This document shows, piece by piece, positions 1 to 6,955 of a stretch of DNA of 15,889 nucleotides (position 1 is its first letter; every line of letters starts with the position of its first letter). A model generated the notes under the pieces. The model did not search any database. It was not told where the DNA came from and saw nothing but the letters and a program-made list of their open reading frames with translations. The DNA is from JBAXEO01 sp964541375 (GTDB lineage: Bacteria > Actinomycetota > Coriobacteriia > Anaerosomatales > JAAXUF01): positions 1 through 15,889 of the forward strand of contig CAZIPT010000055.1 of NCBI GenBank assembly GCA_964541375.1. The letters are read 5' to 3'. The position numbers were made by a program, and so were the translations under genes.

Positions 1-32
1 GTGCACCTCGTCGGATTGCAGGGAGGTCGCGC

Positions 33-665
33 GTGACCGCCCATGTGCCCGCGACCCCCACGTACTTCTCGGAGTTCGTCCCCGGACGCCGAGGAGAGAT
101 TCTCGACGCAGCACTGATCGTCTTCTCCGAGAAGGGCTACGAGGGCGGCACCATGCGCCAGATCGCAGCGCGCGTCGGGGTTACAGAACCCGCGCTCTAT
201 CGGCACTACGCTGGGAAGGAGGCATTGTTCGATGACTTGGTTGCCACGGCAGGCGGGCGACTGGTCGCGGGCGCCTCGATGCTTCTGGCGCGGATAGAGC
301 CCGACAACCTTCGGGCCTCCCTCAAGATGCTCATCGAAGAGCGCCGCCGGCGCGGCGCAGATGTCACGCCGATAATGCACACGCTCATGCTCGCAGCTCC
401 TCACAACCCCGTCCTCCGCGAGTCGTTCCGCAAACACGTCGCGTGGCCGATGGTCGCTCGACTCCGCGAGCTTGTCCCGCGTGTAGACACGCATCTCAAG
501 ATCGATGCGAACCCCGACCAACTCGATGCCCGAATCCGGGCATTCATGAGCCTGTTTGTCGGCAACGTCATGACGTCGATGATGTTCGGGGACACGAGTT
601 CGGACGACGCAGTCATCGAGGCGATGCTCGCGGTCATGGGTTGGAGCGAGGCGGCCGGTCGCTAG
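33..665 (+). CDS. TetR/AcrR family transcriptional regulator
   Basis: This is a 210-aa DNA-binding repressor-type protein. Residues about 18-70 form a typical TetR N-terminal domain (GRRGEILDAALIVFSEKGY), followed by the helix-turn-helix TMRQIAARVGVTEPALYRHY at about 40-59 and the usual KEALFDDLV helix. The C-terminal ligand-binding domain has no signature I can assign to a ligand. The GTG start at 33 is supported by a Shine-Dalgarno GGGAGG at 21-26, six bases upstream. It converges on the FAD-dependent dehydrogenase with a 10-base gap, so it is not that gene's divergent regulator. Its target is probably itself or genes to the left of the window. Family assignment is firm; target and inducer are unknown. 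Confidence 0.93.
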   Translation: MTAHVPATPTYFSEFVPGRRGEILDAALIVFSEKGYEGGTMRQIAARVGVTEPALYRHYAGKEALFDDLVATAGGRLVAGASMLLARIEPDNLRASLKMLIEERRRRGADVTPIMHTLMLAAPHNPVLRESFRKHVAWPMVARLRELVPRVDTHLKIDANPDQLDARIRAFMSLFVGNVMTSMMFGDTSSDDAVIEAMLAVMGWSEAAGR

Positions 666-675
666 TCAGGAATCC

Positions 676-2070
676 TCACGCAGACGCAGGCTCCGCCCGC
701 GCCACCACCGCGCGCGCAGCAATCACGCCACTTGCGCTCGACTGCACCAGTCCGCGCGTGATACCGGCTCCGTCTCCTATCGCGTAGAGCCCCTCGATCG
801 GCGTCTCCATCTCGGACGACACTTCGAGCCGCGACGAGTAAAACTTGACCTCGACGCCGTAGAGCAACGTCGACGGACCAGCAATACCTGGCGCCAGGGC
901 CTCCATCGCGTCGAGGAACTCGACGATGTCGGTGAGTTGGCGATACGGAAGTACCGCGGCCAGGTCGCCCGGTGTCGCATTGGCGAGCGTGGGCTCGGCA
1001 AGCGACTGAGCGATGCGATCGGGAGTAGAGCGCCGGCCCGCCTTCAGGTCCGCAAGACGCTGGACCAGAATGCCATCACCAAGGAGGTTGGCGAGCTTTG
1101 CGATTGACCGTCCGTAGGTGATCGGGTCGCGGAACGGCTCGGTGAACCGAGTACTCACCAGCACGGCGAAGTTGGTGTACGGAGTCTTGGCCTCGGCGTA
1201 GCTGTGACCGTTGACAGTGATGACGTCGCCGTAGCTCTCCGTCGTCACCTCGCCGTAGGGGTTCATGCAGAACGTGCGCACCGTGTCGCCGAACGACTTC
1301 GTGTGGTAGACGAGCTTCGCCTCATACAGGGCGTCGGTCAGACGCTCCATCACCGGAGCCGGGCACTCTACGCGCACGCCTACGTCGACAGCGTTGTTGA
1401 CGAGCTTCAGTCCCAGGCCCTTCGCCTGCTCCGCAAGCCAGTCAGCTCCCTCTCGACCGGGTGCAGCGATCACACTGTCGGCCGAGACGATCTCCCCGCC
1501 GACCAGTTCGACCCCGGTGACCCGGCCCCTGTCCACAAGAATGCGCTGGGCGGGCGTGTCGGTCCTCACGGTGACGCCCTGGTCGAGCAGCCAGACCCGC
1601 ATCGCGTCGAGGACTTCCGGCGAACGCTCGGTGCCGAGATGCCGGATGTTCATCGGTATCAGCTTCATGCCGGCAAGCGTGGCTTCGCGAGAGATCTCGG
1701 CCGCAGTCTGCGGATCCGGACCGTGAACCTCCCTCGTCGCGCCAAACTCGAGCCAGAGGCCGTCGGCGTAGTCGAGCAGCGTTTCCAGCTGCTCGCGCGG
1801 CACGAAATCGCCGAGCCAGCCGCCGACCTCGGTTGTCAGCGTGAGCTTGCCGTCCGAGAACGCTCCCGCCCCGCCCCACCCCGTCATGATGTCGCACGTC
1901 TTGCAGCTGACACACGTACTCCTGCGGGCCGGGCAGTTGCGCTTGTCGATGCCGTGCCCCTTCTCAAGCACCAGCACGTCCCTGATGCCCGAGCGAGCGA
2001 GCTCGAGCGCCGAGAAGATGCCGGCCGGACCTGCGCCGACGACGATCACATCAAAAGACTCTGAAGACAC
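676..2070 (-). CDS. FAD-dependent dehydrogenase (COG2509-like NAD(P)/FAD oxidoreductase)
   Basis: This is a flavoprotein of 464 aa. An N-terminal Rossmann FAD-binding motif VVGAGPAG sits at about residues 10-17. A Cys-rich segment with C46, C53, C56 and C59 (Cx6Cx2Cx2C) runs straight into GWGGAGAFSDGKL. The C-terminal flavin motif YAIGDGAGITRGLVQSSASG is characteristic of the COG2509 uncharacterised FAD-dependent dehydrogenases. The substrate is unknown. The four cysteines could bind metal or an Fe-S cluster or be redox-active; that is inference. I chose the GTG start at 2070 because GAGGAG lies six bases upstream and the FAD motif follows at once. Longer reading to 2175 adds a low-complexity tail and runs into the divergent glutaredoxin control region. 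It is transcribed divergently from the glutaredoxin, which hints at a shared redox context. Confidence 0.88.
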   Translation of the reverse strand: MSSESFDVIVVGAGPAGIFSALELARSGIRDVLVLEKGHGIDKRNCPARRSTCVSCKTCDIMTGWGGAGAFSDGKLTLTTEVGGWLGDFVPREQLETLLDYADGLWLEFGATREVHGPDPQTAAEISREATLAGMKLIPMNIRHLGTERSPEVLDAMRVWLLDQGVTVRTDTPAQRILVDRGRVTGVELVGGEIVSADSVIAAPGREGADWLAEQAKGLGLKLVNNAVDVGVRVECPAPVMERLTDALYEAKLVYHTKSFGDTVRTFCMNPYGEVTTESYGDVITVNGHSYAEAKTPYTNFAVLVSTRFTEPFRDPITYGRSIAKLANLLGDGILVQRLADLKAGRRSTPDRIAQSLAEPTLANATPGDLAAVLPYRQLTDIVEFLDAMEALAPGIAGPSTLLYGVEVKFYSSRLEVSSEMETPIEGLYAIGDGAGITRGLVQSSASGVIAARAVVARAEPASA

Positions 2071-2133
2071 TCGCGACTCCTCATCATCGCCCCGCGGATC
2101 CGGAGCGTGCGCTTGCTCTCTCGGGCCGTCGGT

Positions 2134-2140
2134 TATCATA
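2134..2140. promoter_or_regulatory. Possible overlapping divergent -10 elements
   Basis: In the 128-base gap between the FAD dehydrogenase and the glutaredoxin, TATCAT on + (2134-2139) and TATGAT on - (2140-2135) each match five of six bases of the -10 consensus. They overlap almost completely. No convincing -35 hexamer is present at 16-18 bases on either strand; TTGCTC at 2113-2118 is 15 bases away on +. If both are used, RNA polymerase could serve only one gene at a time. Confidence 0.3.
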
Positions 2141-2198
2141 CCCGTGGTGTCAAGTGCAGGGCTCGAACGGGCCACATCGAACGACGAAAGGCTCCTCG

Positions 2199-2474
2199 AT
2201 GACGACCAGCGGCCGGGTCAACCCCCCGCCCGACGTGACCATCTACACGACCTCACACTGCCAATGGTGCAGGGTGGCGAAGCAGTACTTCCGGGACAAC
2301 GCCGTCACCTTCCGCGAGGTCGACGTGAGCGAACCAGGATCAGCTCGCCGAGAGATGACGGTGATGACCGGAGGGACAGCAGTGCCCGTGATCAAGGTGG
2401 GCGAGCACGCGATGACCGGATGGGATGAGCGCGAGTTCCGCATGCTCATGGGCGGAAACTTCAAACGTCGCTAG
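2199..2474 (+). CDS. Glutaredoxin / NrdH-like thiol redox protein
   Basis: This is a 91-aa cytoplasmic thioredoxin-fold protein. It has beta strand VTIYTT followed by the redox-active CQWC (SHCQWCRVAKQYF), then EVDV, the cis-proline motif TAVPVIKVG, and the TGWDEREF helix typical of glutaredoxin/NrdH proteins. It likely reduces disulfides or acts as a glutathione-independent glutaredoxin. The WCRVAK context resembles NrdH-type proteins, but no ribonucleotide reductase is nearby. The ATG at 2199 has AAAGG seven bases upstream (2187-2191); an upstream in-frame ATG at 2154 lacks such a site. The stop is only six bases from the dnaB stop, so the two genes converge with no room for separate terminators. 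Confidence 0.9.
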   Translation: MTTSGRVNPPPDVTIYTTSHCQWCRVAKQYFRDNAVTFREVDVSEPGSARREMTVMTGGTAVPVIKVGEHAMTGWDEREFRMLMGGNFKRR

Positions 2475-2480
2475 GGACGC

Positions 2481-3851
2481 CTACGCTCCCTGGTTCGTGT
2501 AGTCGATGAACTTCGTGAACCGGTCGTTGAACACCAGCTGAATCTGACCGGTGGGACCATTCCTGTGCTTGGCCACGATCAGCTCGGCAACGCCTTTCTG
2601 AGGCCTGCCGTCCTGGTCCTCAGCATGCGGATCGGTGTTGCGGTCGATGAACATGACCACATCGGCGTCCTGCTCGATAGCACCCGACTCGCGCAGATCT
2701 GACAGCTGGGGCCGCTTGCCGGCTCGCTGCTCAACCGCTCGGGACAACTGCGACAGGGCCAAGATCGGGACCTTGAGCTCCTTGGCGAGAATCTTGAGTC
2801 CACGCGAGATCTCCGCGATCTCGGTCTGGCGGTTCTCAGAGCGCCTGCCCTGCGGCTGCATGAGCTGCAGGTAGTCGACGATGATGAACCCTTTGGGCTT
2901 GTCCCGGAGCTGGCGGCGCGCCTTGGCACGGACCTCCAGAATGGAGATTGACGGTGTGTCATCAACCCAGAAGTCCAGCTGCGCGAGCTTGCCCATCGCG
3001 GTATGGATCGTGTACCAGTCGCTGTCTTTGACGTAGCCGGTTCGGACATCCTGCAGGTTGATCCGCGCCTCCGAGCAGAGCACTCGTTGCACGAGTTGAT
3101 CGGCGCCCATCTCCAGCGAGAAGATCGCCACGGACGCACCGTGCCTGGCCGCGTTGACCCCCATGTTCAGTGCGAGCGCCGTCTTGCCGACCGACGGGCG
3201 CGCCGCGAGGATGCATAGGTCTCCTGGGTGGAGTCCCGCCAGCAGTTTGTCGAGGTCCTTGAAGCCGGTGTGCACGCCGGTGATGTGCTCTTTGCGCTCC
3301 GCAAGCTCTTCGAGGTTCTTGAAGGACACCTTGAGAAGATCGTTGATGACCGCGAAGTTGCTCGACACCCGTTTGTTGGTAACGTCGAAGATGAGCTTCT
3401 CGGCATCACCGACGACTTGATCCAAGTCATCGGGTGCGTCATAGCCCATCGTCGCAATCGCGGTGCCCGCGACGATGAGCTGGCGAAGCATAGACATCCG
3501 CTTAACGATGTCGGCGTAGCGCTGCCAGTTCGAGGCGATGGGGACTACCCCGGTAATGTCGAGAAGATACGTTCTCCCGCCAGCGGATTCGAGTTCGCCT
3601 GTGGACTCAAGCCTGTCCGCCACGGAAAGGTGATCGACAGGGACAGATCGTGAGTTCAAGTCGCTCATAGCAGAGTAGATGCGTGCGTGGGCCGGGCGAT
3701 AGAAGTCCTCTGGCTGCAAGATGACGAGGGCGCCCTCTACCGCCTCTGCCGAGAGGAACATGGCTCCGAGAATGGCCTGCTCGGCTTCGACATTATGCGG
3801 CGTTTCACGCTCAATTCCGGCTTGACGCCGCCTGCCGACCGTATCGACCAT
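2481..3851 (-). CDS. dnaB: Replicative DNA helicase DnaB
   Basis: This is a 456-aa hexameric helicase that unwinds DNA at the replication fork. The N-terminal domain (about 15-115; PHNVEAEQAILGAM) is the DnaG-interacting region. The RecA-like domain follows the linker, with Walker A ARPSVGKT at 217-224, SLEM at 245-248, Walker B GFIIVDYLQLM at 321-331, and the conserved SQLSRAVEQR and DLRESGAIEQDAD motifs. Length is normal and there is no intein, although dnaB is a frequent intein host. The start at 3851 has GGGAG about ten bases upstream. It lies downstream of rplI in the same direction, separated by a 259-base region with a hairpin, DnaA boxes and a possible promoter. It may therefore be both read through from the rpsF operon and independently controlled. 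Confidence 0.98.
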   Translation of the reverse strand: MVDTVGRRRQAGIERETPHNVEAEQAILGAMFLSAEAVEGALVILQPEDFYRPAHARIYSAMSDLNSRSVPVDHLSVADRLESTGELESAGGRTYLLDITGVVPIASNWQRYADIVKRMSMLRQLIVAGTAIATMGYDAPDDLDQVVGDAEKLIFDVTNKRVSSNFAVINDLLKVSFKNLEELAERKEHITGVHTGFKDLDKLLAGLHPGDLCILAARPSVGKTALALNMGVNAARHGASVAIFSLEMGADQLVQRVLCSEARINLQDVRTGYVKDSDWYTIHTAMGKLAQLDFWVDDTPSISILEVRAKARRQLRDKPKGFIIVDYLQLMQPQGRRSENRQTEIAEISRGLKILAKELKVPILALSQLSRAVEQRAGKRPQLSDLRESGAIEQDADVVMFIDRNTDPHAEDQDGRPQKGVAELIVAKHRNGPTGQIQLVFNDRFTKFIDYTNQGA

Positions 3852-3901
3852 CGATTCGCCGCTCCCTCTCTCGCAGACTGCTCCAGCCCCGCCTCATTGC
3901 G

Positions 3902-3929
3902 ATAGTAAGACACTGGACTGACAAGCAAA
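3902..3929 (-). promoter_or_regulatory. Possible dnaB promoter
   Basis: On the - strand, TTTGCT (3929-3924) and TACTAT (3907-3902) are 16 bases apart and lie about 50 bases before the dnaB start. Each matches the sigma-A consensus only partly. Position is sensible; sequence support is weak. Confidence 0.3.
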
Positions 3930-3943
3930 GGGGTCCGCGGCGG

Positions 3944-3965
3944 CGTCCACAGGGGTAGGTGGACG
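3944..3965. repeat. Perfect inverted repeat upstream of dnaB
   Basis: CGTCCAC (3944-3950) and GTGGACG (3959-3965) form a perfect 7-bp stem around an 8-base loop. The left arm with its flank also gives TCCACA (3946-3951), the core of a DnaA box. It may be an operator, an RNA hairpin in the dnaB leader, or a low-affinity DnaA site. Confidence 0.45.
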
Positions 3966-3996
3966 TGCTACGCATCGCGACCTGCCCTTGAGCAAG

Positions 3997-4014
3997 TTAT
4001 CCACAGTATCCACG
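3997..4014 (+). promoter_or_regulatory. DnaA box plus abutting near-box
   Basis: TTATCCACA at 3997-4005 is an exact match to the consensus DnaA-binding 9-mer. It is followed without a gap by GTATCCACG (4006-4014), with two mismatches and the same orientation. The pair sits about 150 bases before dnaB and after rplI. Binding by DnaA could regulate dnaB. No AT-rich unwinding region is visible, so this does not look like an origin by itself. Confidence 0.65.
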
Positions 4015-4030
4015 GGTTTCGCGACGATCT

Positions 4031-4084
4031 GTGCCCGGTAACGAGCAGCGCCAGCCCCTTCTAGAGGACTGGCGCTGCGGGCAC
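4031..4084 (-). terminator. Large nested hairpin after rplI
   Basis: An inner 9-bp stem CAGCGCCAG/CTGGCGCTG (4046-4054 and 4069-4077) is enclosed by a second 7-bp stem GTGCCCG/CGGGCAC (4031-4037 and 4078-4084). An 8-base bulge lies on one side, and the 14-base loop can form a further small CCT/AGG stem. It starts 26 bases after the rplI stop. There is no U tract, as is common in GC-rich genomes, so it could be a terminator, an attenuator before dnaB, or an RNA-processing/stability structure. Confidence 0.6.
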
Positions 4085-4110
4085 ATCAGGTAATCGAGGT
4101 GATAGCGCTG

Positions 4111-4713
4111 CTACTCGGCCTCCTCGGCCTCGACAGCCTCGGCTAGCGCGACATCGGAGTCGGCCTGCTCGACCGTCTCCTCGACGACCTCAACGAATGG
4201 CTCACCGTTGGCGCCGATACCTTCCACCTCACCGACGAGTGTGACAGGGACCTCCTCGGCCACGTGTCCCTCGGCGACAACGTCGACCGTGAGCTCCGCC
4301 TTGACTTCGCGGTAGATCGCAACGTTGACGATGTGAGGGCCCACGTCCTTGATGTGGCCGTGAGTCTCGATCTTGCGACGGTCGATCTCGATGCCGAGCT
4401 GCTCGAGGATAGCCTCACCGATCATGACAGTGGTGACGGAGCCAAACAGACGGCCCTCCTCGCCCACCTTCGCGAACACCGTGACGGTCTTGCCTTCGAG
4501 CGCCTCGGCCAGCGCGCTGGACTCGCCGAGACGAGCATCCTCGCGGATCTTGATGTTCTTCGCACGCTGCTCGAGCTGCTTGAGGTTGCCCTTGGTCGCC
4601 TGGATCGCGACCTTGCGCGGGAGCAGATAGTTGACCGCGAAGCCCTGCGCGACATCGATGACGTCGCCCTCGCCTCCGCGCCCTTTCAGTTCCTGCAACA
4701 GGATGACTTTCAT
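4111..4713 (-). CDS. rplI: 50S ribosomal protein L9
   Basis: This 200-aa protein binds 23S rRNA and forms the elongated L1-side protrusion of the large subunit. The N-terminal domain MKVILLQELKGRGGEGDVIDVAQGFAVNYLLPR has the signature glycines and NYLLP. The central helix (about 42-75) and C-terminal domain (FGSVTT, HIKDVGPHIVNV) are intact. L9 is usually about 150 aa. This one continues with about 50 residues rich in Glu, Val and Ala, ending EAVEAEEAE, an acidic and probably flexible tail. The ATG at 4713 follows AAGGAG by six bases. It is last in the rpsF operon before the hairpin leading to dnaB. Confidence 0.97.
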   Translation of the reverse strand: MKVILLQELKGRGGEGDVIDVAQGFAVNYLLPRKVAIQATKGNLKQLEQRAKNIKIREDARLGESSALAEALEGKTVTVFAKVGEEGRLFGSVTTVMIGEAILEQLGIEIDRRKIETHGHIKDVGPHIVNVAIYREVKAELTVDVVAEGHVAEEVPVTLVGEVEGIGANGEPFVEVVEETVEQADSDVALAEAVEAEEAE

Positions 4714-4731
4714 TTGCTACTCCTTCAGTCG

Positions 4732-4753
4732 CCGAACGACTCGTGCCGTTCGG
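4732..4753 (-). repeat. Hairpin in the rplI leader
   Basis: CCGAACG (4732-4738) and CGTTCGG (4747-4753) form a perfect 7-bp stem with an 8-base loop. It lies between the DUF2232-like stop and the rplI Shine-Dalgarno at 4720-4725. It could tune rplI expression or be a processing site; no U tract follows it. Confidence 0.45.
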
Positions 4754-4773
4754 ACGGCAGTTCTTGAACGTTG

Positions 4774-5727
4774 CTACGCATCAACTCGCGTTGGTGCGGG
4801 TGGCGTCACCCCATCGCGCGGGAGACGCCGAAAGTTGACCCAGAAATCCAGCAGGCCGATGAAGCTGACCACGAGCGTGAGTGCGTCGAGCGCGGCGAGC
4901 GCAGCCAACGCCAGGATGCGCCCGCCGAGACCGACGCCGGTCCGGTCGAGCAAACCCGCGGACACGCTGAGCCCCTGAAGGGCGAACAGCGTGCGGGCGC
5001 ACAGAACGAGGTTCAGCCCCACGACAGCGAACGCCTTTGATGCCGACAAGGGACCATACGATGCGGCCAGCAACAGCAGCCCCAGCACGAACGCCCAGAG
5101 CACGTGGGGGGTCAGGTCCAGGCGCGAAAGCGACGGAACGTTGACCTCCTGACCTACTCGCCGAGCGGCCCAGGCAATCGCGACGATGATCATGACACCA
5201 ACGAAGAGCGCCGACTCGAAATACGTCGCGGGCCAGGCTGTCGACATGATCTGAGCGACCTCTTTGAGCCGATCCAGAACCTCTGCGGAAGCCGACGTGC
5301 CGAGCACTTTAGCGAACTCTCCTACCGCGGCCTGCATCTGCAGGGCGGTTGCAGCTGTAAGCGTGGTGCCCTCGGCGCGAGCGAGAATCTCTTCGAACCC
5401 GGCGCTGGCCAGCGCGAGGACGCCGATCAGCACGCCACCGACCAGCTGCGCGCTCCGCTTGGGAAGCATCACGACAGCTACGAGGATGGCCGCGATCGCC
5501 GGTGCGACGAAGACAACGTCGAGGCGCTGCAGTGCGGCCACGGCGACTACGCCGAGACCCGCAGCTATGGCCGCCAGGTTGAACCGGCCTCGATAGGCCA
5601 GCCCCGCAACGCCCGCAGCGGCTACCGGGAGTCCGACGATCGCGAGTTGCGGTGCCATCATGGCGCCAAGCACTATCGCTACGGAGAGTAGCGAAGCGTC
5701 GCGGATTCCTGCGGTGCGTGCGTCCAT
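4774..5727 (-). CDS. DUF2232/YybS-like polytopic membrane protein
   Basis: This 317-aa integral membrane protein has about eight hydrophobic segments spread over its length, for example LLSVAIVLGAMMAPQLAIV, FVAPAIAAILVAVVML, FVGVMIIVAIAWAA and VLWAFVLGLLLLAASYG. Composition, length and position beside rplI/dnaB match the YybS (DUF2232) family, whose role is unknown; YybS genes lie next to rplI/dnaB in Firmicutes. That assignment is by context and architecture, not a motif. The ATG at 5727 begins seven bases after the rpsR stop, and AGG of the last rpsR codons can act as Shine-Dalgarno, suggesting translational coupling. Reading further back to 5850 would only overlap rpsR out of frame. Confidence 0.72.
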   Translation of the reverse strand: MDARTAGIRDASLLSVAIVLGAMMAPQLAIVGLPVAAAGVAGLAYRGRFNLAAIAAGLGVVAVAALQRLDVVFVAPAIAAILVAVVMLPKRSAQLVGGVLIGVLALASAGFEEILARAEGTTLTAATALQMQAAVGEFAKVLGTSASAEVLDRLKEVAQIMSTAWPATYFESALFVGVMIIVAIAWAARRVGQEVNVPSLSRLDLTPHVLWAFVLGLLLLAASYGPLSASKAFAVVGLNLVLCARTLFALQGLSVSAGLLDRTGVGLGGRILALAALAALDALTLVVSFIGLLDFWVNFRRLPRDGVTPPAPTRVDA

Positions 5728-5734
5728 GGGGTGA

Positions 5735-5998
5735 CTACCTGCCGCCCCTGCGGTCGATGCGGCCGCTGATGACCGGGATGGTGTACGGAACCAGAGCCAT
5801 CTCACGCGCACGCTTGATGGCCATTGAGAGGGTGTGCTGGTGCTGAGCACAGTTGCCCGAAACGCGGCGGGGCTTGATCTTGCCGCGGTCGGTCATGAAC
5901 TTGCGCATCATCTGCACGTCCTTGTAGTCGATGAACTCGACGTGGTCCTTGCAGAACTGGCAGTACTTGCGCCTGGGCTTACGGGCGAAATCGGACAT
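5735..5998 (-). CDS. rpsR: 30S ribosomal protein S18 (Cys-containing form)
   Basis: This 87-aa small-subunit protein pairs with S6 on the 16S platform. The S18 core (YKDVQMMRKFMTDRGKIKPRRVSGNCAQHQ) and IKRAREMALVPY are clear. C13, C16 (CQFC), C50 and H53 form a zinc-ribbon-like set, the so-called C+ form of S18 that may need zinc. The ATG at 5998 follows AAGGAGG by eight bases. It sits third in the rpsF-ssb-rpsR order found in most bacteria. Confidence 0.97.
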   Translation of the reverse strand: MSDFARKPRRKYCQFCKDHVEFIDYKDVQMMRKFMTDRGKIKPRRVSGNCAQHQHTLSMAIKRAREMALVPYTIPVISGRIDRRGGR

Positions 5999-6048
5999 GT
6001 TCTTGACCTCCTTCCGCGATATCAGTCGCGGTATCTCTTGATGTGACG

Positions 6049-6070
6049 CGCGTCCGAGGGGAGGACGCGC
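6049..6070 (-). terminator. GC-rich hairpin between ssb and rpsR
   Basis: GCGCGTCC (6049-6056) and GGACGCGC (6063-6070) make a perfect 8-bp stem with a 6-base loop, ten bases after the ssb stop. There is no U tract, so partial termination or an mRNA-stability/processing element that separates ssb from rpsR levels is more likely than full termination. Confidence 0.5.
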
Positions 6071-6079
6071 CGGGTGTGC

Positions 6080-6511
6080 CTAAAACGGAATGTCGTCTTC
6101 GATGACCGGATCGGCCGAGGAATCGGACTTGGCCGGAGCGGAGTAGTCGCTACGTCCGCCACCGCCTCCACCGTCGTTCTTGCTGCTCATGAACTCGATG
6201 TCATCGGCGACGACTTCGACCTTGGAGCGCTTGGCACCGGTGGTCTTGTCTTCCCAGGAGCTCCAGCGAAGCTTGCCTTCGATCGCTACCTTCGAGCCCT
6301 TGGAGAGGAAGCGGCTGACTGACTCGGCACGAGTGCCGAACATGACCACGTCGATGAAGTTGGGCGAATCCTCCCACTCACCGGTCTGCGCGTTCTTGCG
6401 ACGGTCGTTGACCGCCACGCCCATCTGAAGAACGGACATGCCGCTCCCCGTGGACCGCAGCTCCGGGTCACGCGTGAGGTTGCCTGTGATGTTGACGCGA
6501 TTGATGCTCAT
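6080..6511 (-). CDS. ssb: Single-stranded DNA-binding protein
   Basis: This 143-aa protein binds and protects single-stranded DNA in replication, repair and recombination. The OB fold runs about 1-110 (MSINRVNITGNLTRDPELR, NFIDVVMFGTRAESVSRFLSKG, KVAIEGKLRWSSWED, KVEVVADDIEFM). It is followed by a Gly-rich linker and the acidic tip DDIPF that docks partner proteins such as PriA, RecQ and RecO. The ATG at 6511 follows AAGGTGG by seven bases. It lies between rpsF and rpsR, the standard chromosomal replicative ssb position. Confidence 0.98.
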   Translation of the reverse strand: MSINRVNITGNLTRDPELRSTGSGMSVLQMGVAVNDRRKNAQTGEWEDSPNFIDVVMFGTRAESVSRFLSKGSKVAIEGKLRWSSWEDKTTGAKRSKVEVVADDIEFMSSKNDGGGGGGRSDYSAPAKSDSSADPVIEDDIPF

Positions 6512-6586
6512 GGTATTACCACCTTCTTGACGAGCACGGATTCGGGCACCGCCCGATCAGTCCGCGAAGAACGGCCGCACGAGGAA

Positions 6587-6880
6587 CTACTCCTTGTCCT
6601 CGCGATGCACGAGCATGAAGCGGACTACGGGGTCGGTGATTCGCAGTACGCGGTCCAGCTCGGCGATGGCGGCCGGCTTGGTGTGGAAGTCGACCAGGAC
6701 GTAATCGCCCTCGGTCACCTTGCCGATCTCGTAGGCGAGCTTGCGCTTGCCCCACGAGTCAACGGAGTCCACAACGCCCTCGTCGGCGGTGATCACGCCC
6801 TGAACCCTGTCCAGAACGGCCGCACGGGCGTCCTCATCAAGTGAGGGGTTGAGCAAAAGCAATAGTTCGTAAGCCTTCAT
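6587..6880 (-). CDS. rpsF: 30S ribosomal protein S6
   Basis: This 97-aa S6 protein forms a dimer with S18 on the 30S platform. Typical motifs are MKAYELLLLLNPSLDE, VDSVDSWGKRKLAYEI, GDYVLVDFHTKP and the C-terminal helix IAELDRVLRITDPVVRFMLVHRE. It is shorter than proteobacterial S6, which often has a longer acidic tail. The ATG at 6880 follows GGGAGGTGA. It is first gene of the operon, and its leader carries a candidate S6:S18 binding hairpin. Confidence 0.97.
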   Translation of the reverse strand: MKAYELLLLLNPSLDEDARAAVLDRVQGVITADEGVVDSVDSWGKRKLAYEIGKVTEGDYVLVDFHTKPAAIAELDRVLRITDPVVRFMLVHREDKE

Positions 6881-6900
6881 ATTGTCACCTCCCTTGGGCT

Positions 6901-6950
6901 GGTTCGGCCCCGGGACTATGAAGGCAGCGGCCCGGAGCAGGAAATGAACC
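6901..6950 (-). promoter_or_regulatory. Candidate S6:S18-binding leader of the rpsF operon
   Basis: On the - strand, GGTT (6950-6947) can pair with AACC (6904-6901). An upper stem CTCCGGG/CCCGGGG (6937-6931 with 6914-6908) carries a 16-base loop. On the 3' side the two stems are separated by exactly CCG (6907-6905), opposite a 9-base unpaired strand. A hairpin with a bulged CCG just upstream of rpsF is the hallmark of the known S6:S18 autoregulatory motif, mimicking the 16S site. Assignment is by eye; the lower stem is only four pairs. Confidence 0.5.
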
Positions 6951-6955
6951 TGTGG

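Noticed and set aside
1204..2064. Long + strand open frame opposite the FAD dehydrogenase
   Set aside because: It is a shadow frame in GC-rich DNA, Arg/His/Asp-rich with no domain, opposite a clear gene.
2071..2175. 35 extra N-terminal residues of the FAD dehydrogenase
   Set aside because: They lack family similarity and a Shine-Dalgarno and overlap the divergent promoter region. GTG at 2070 has GAGGAG at the right distance.
3180..3240. Possible intein at the DnaB Walker A site
   Set aside because: The helicase reads continuously through GKT and other usual insertion sites at normal length.
3852..4110. Replication origin between rplI and dnaB
   Set aside because: Only one perfect DnaA box and one near-box are present and no AT-rich unwinding element, and neither dnaA nor dnaN is in view.
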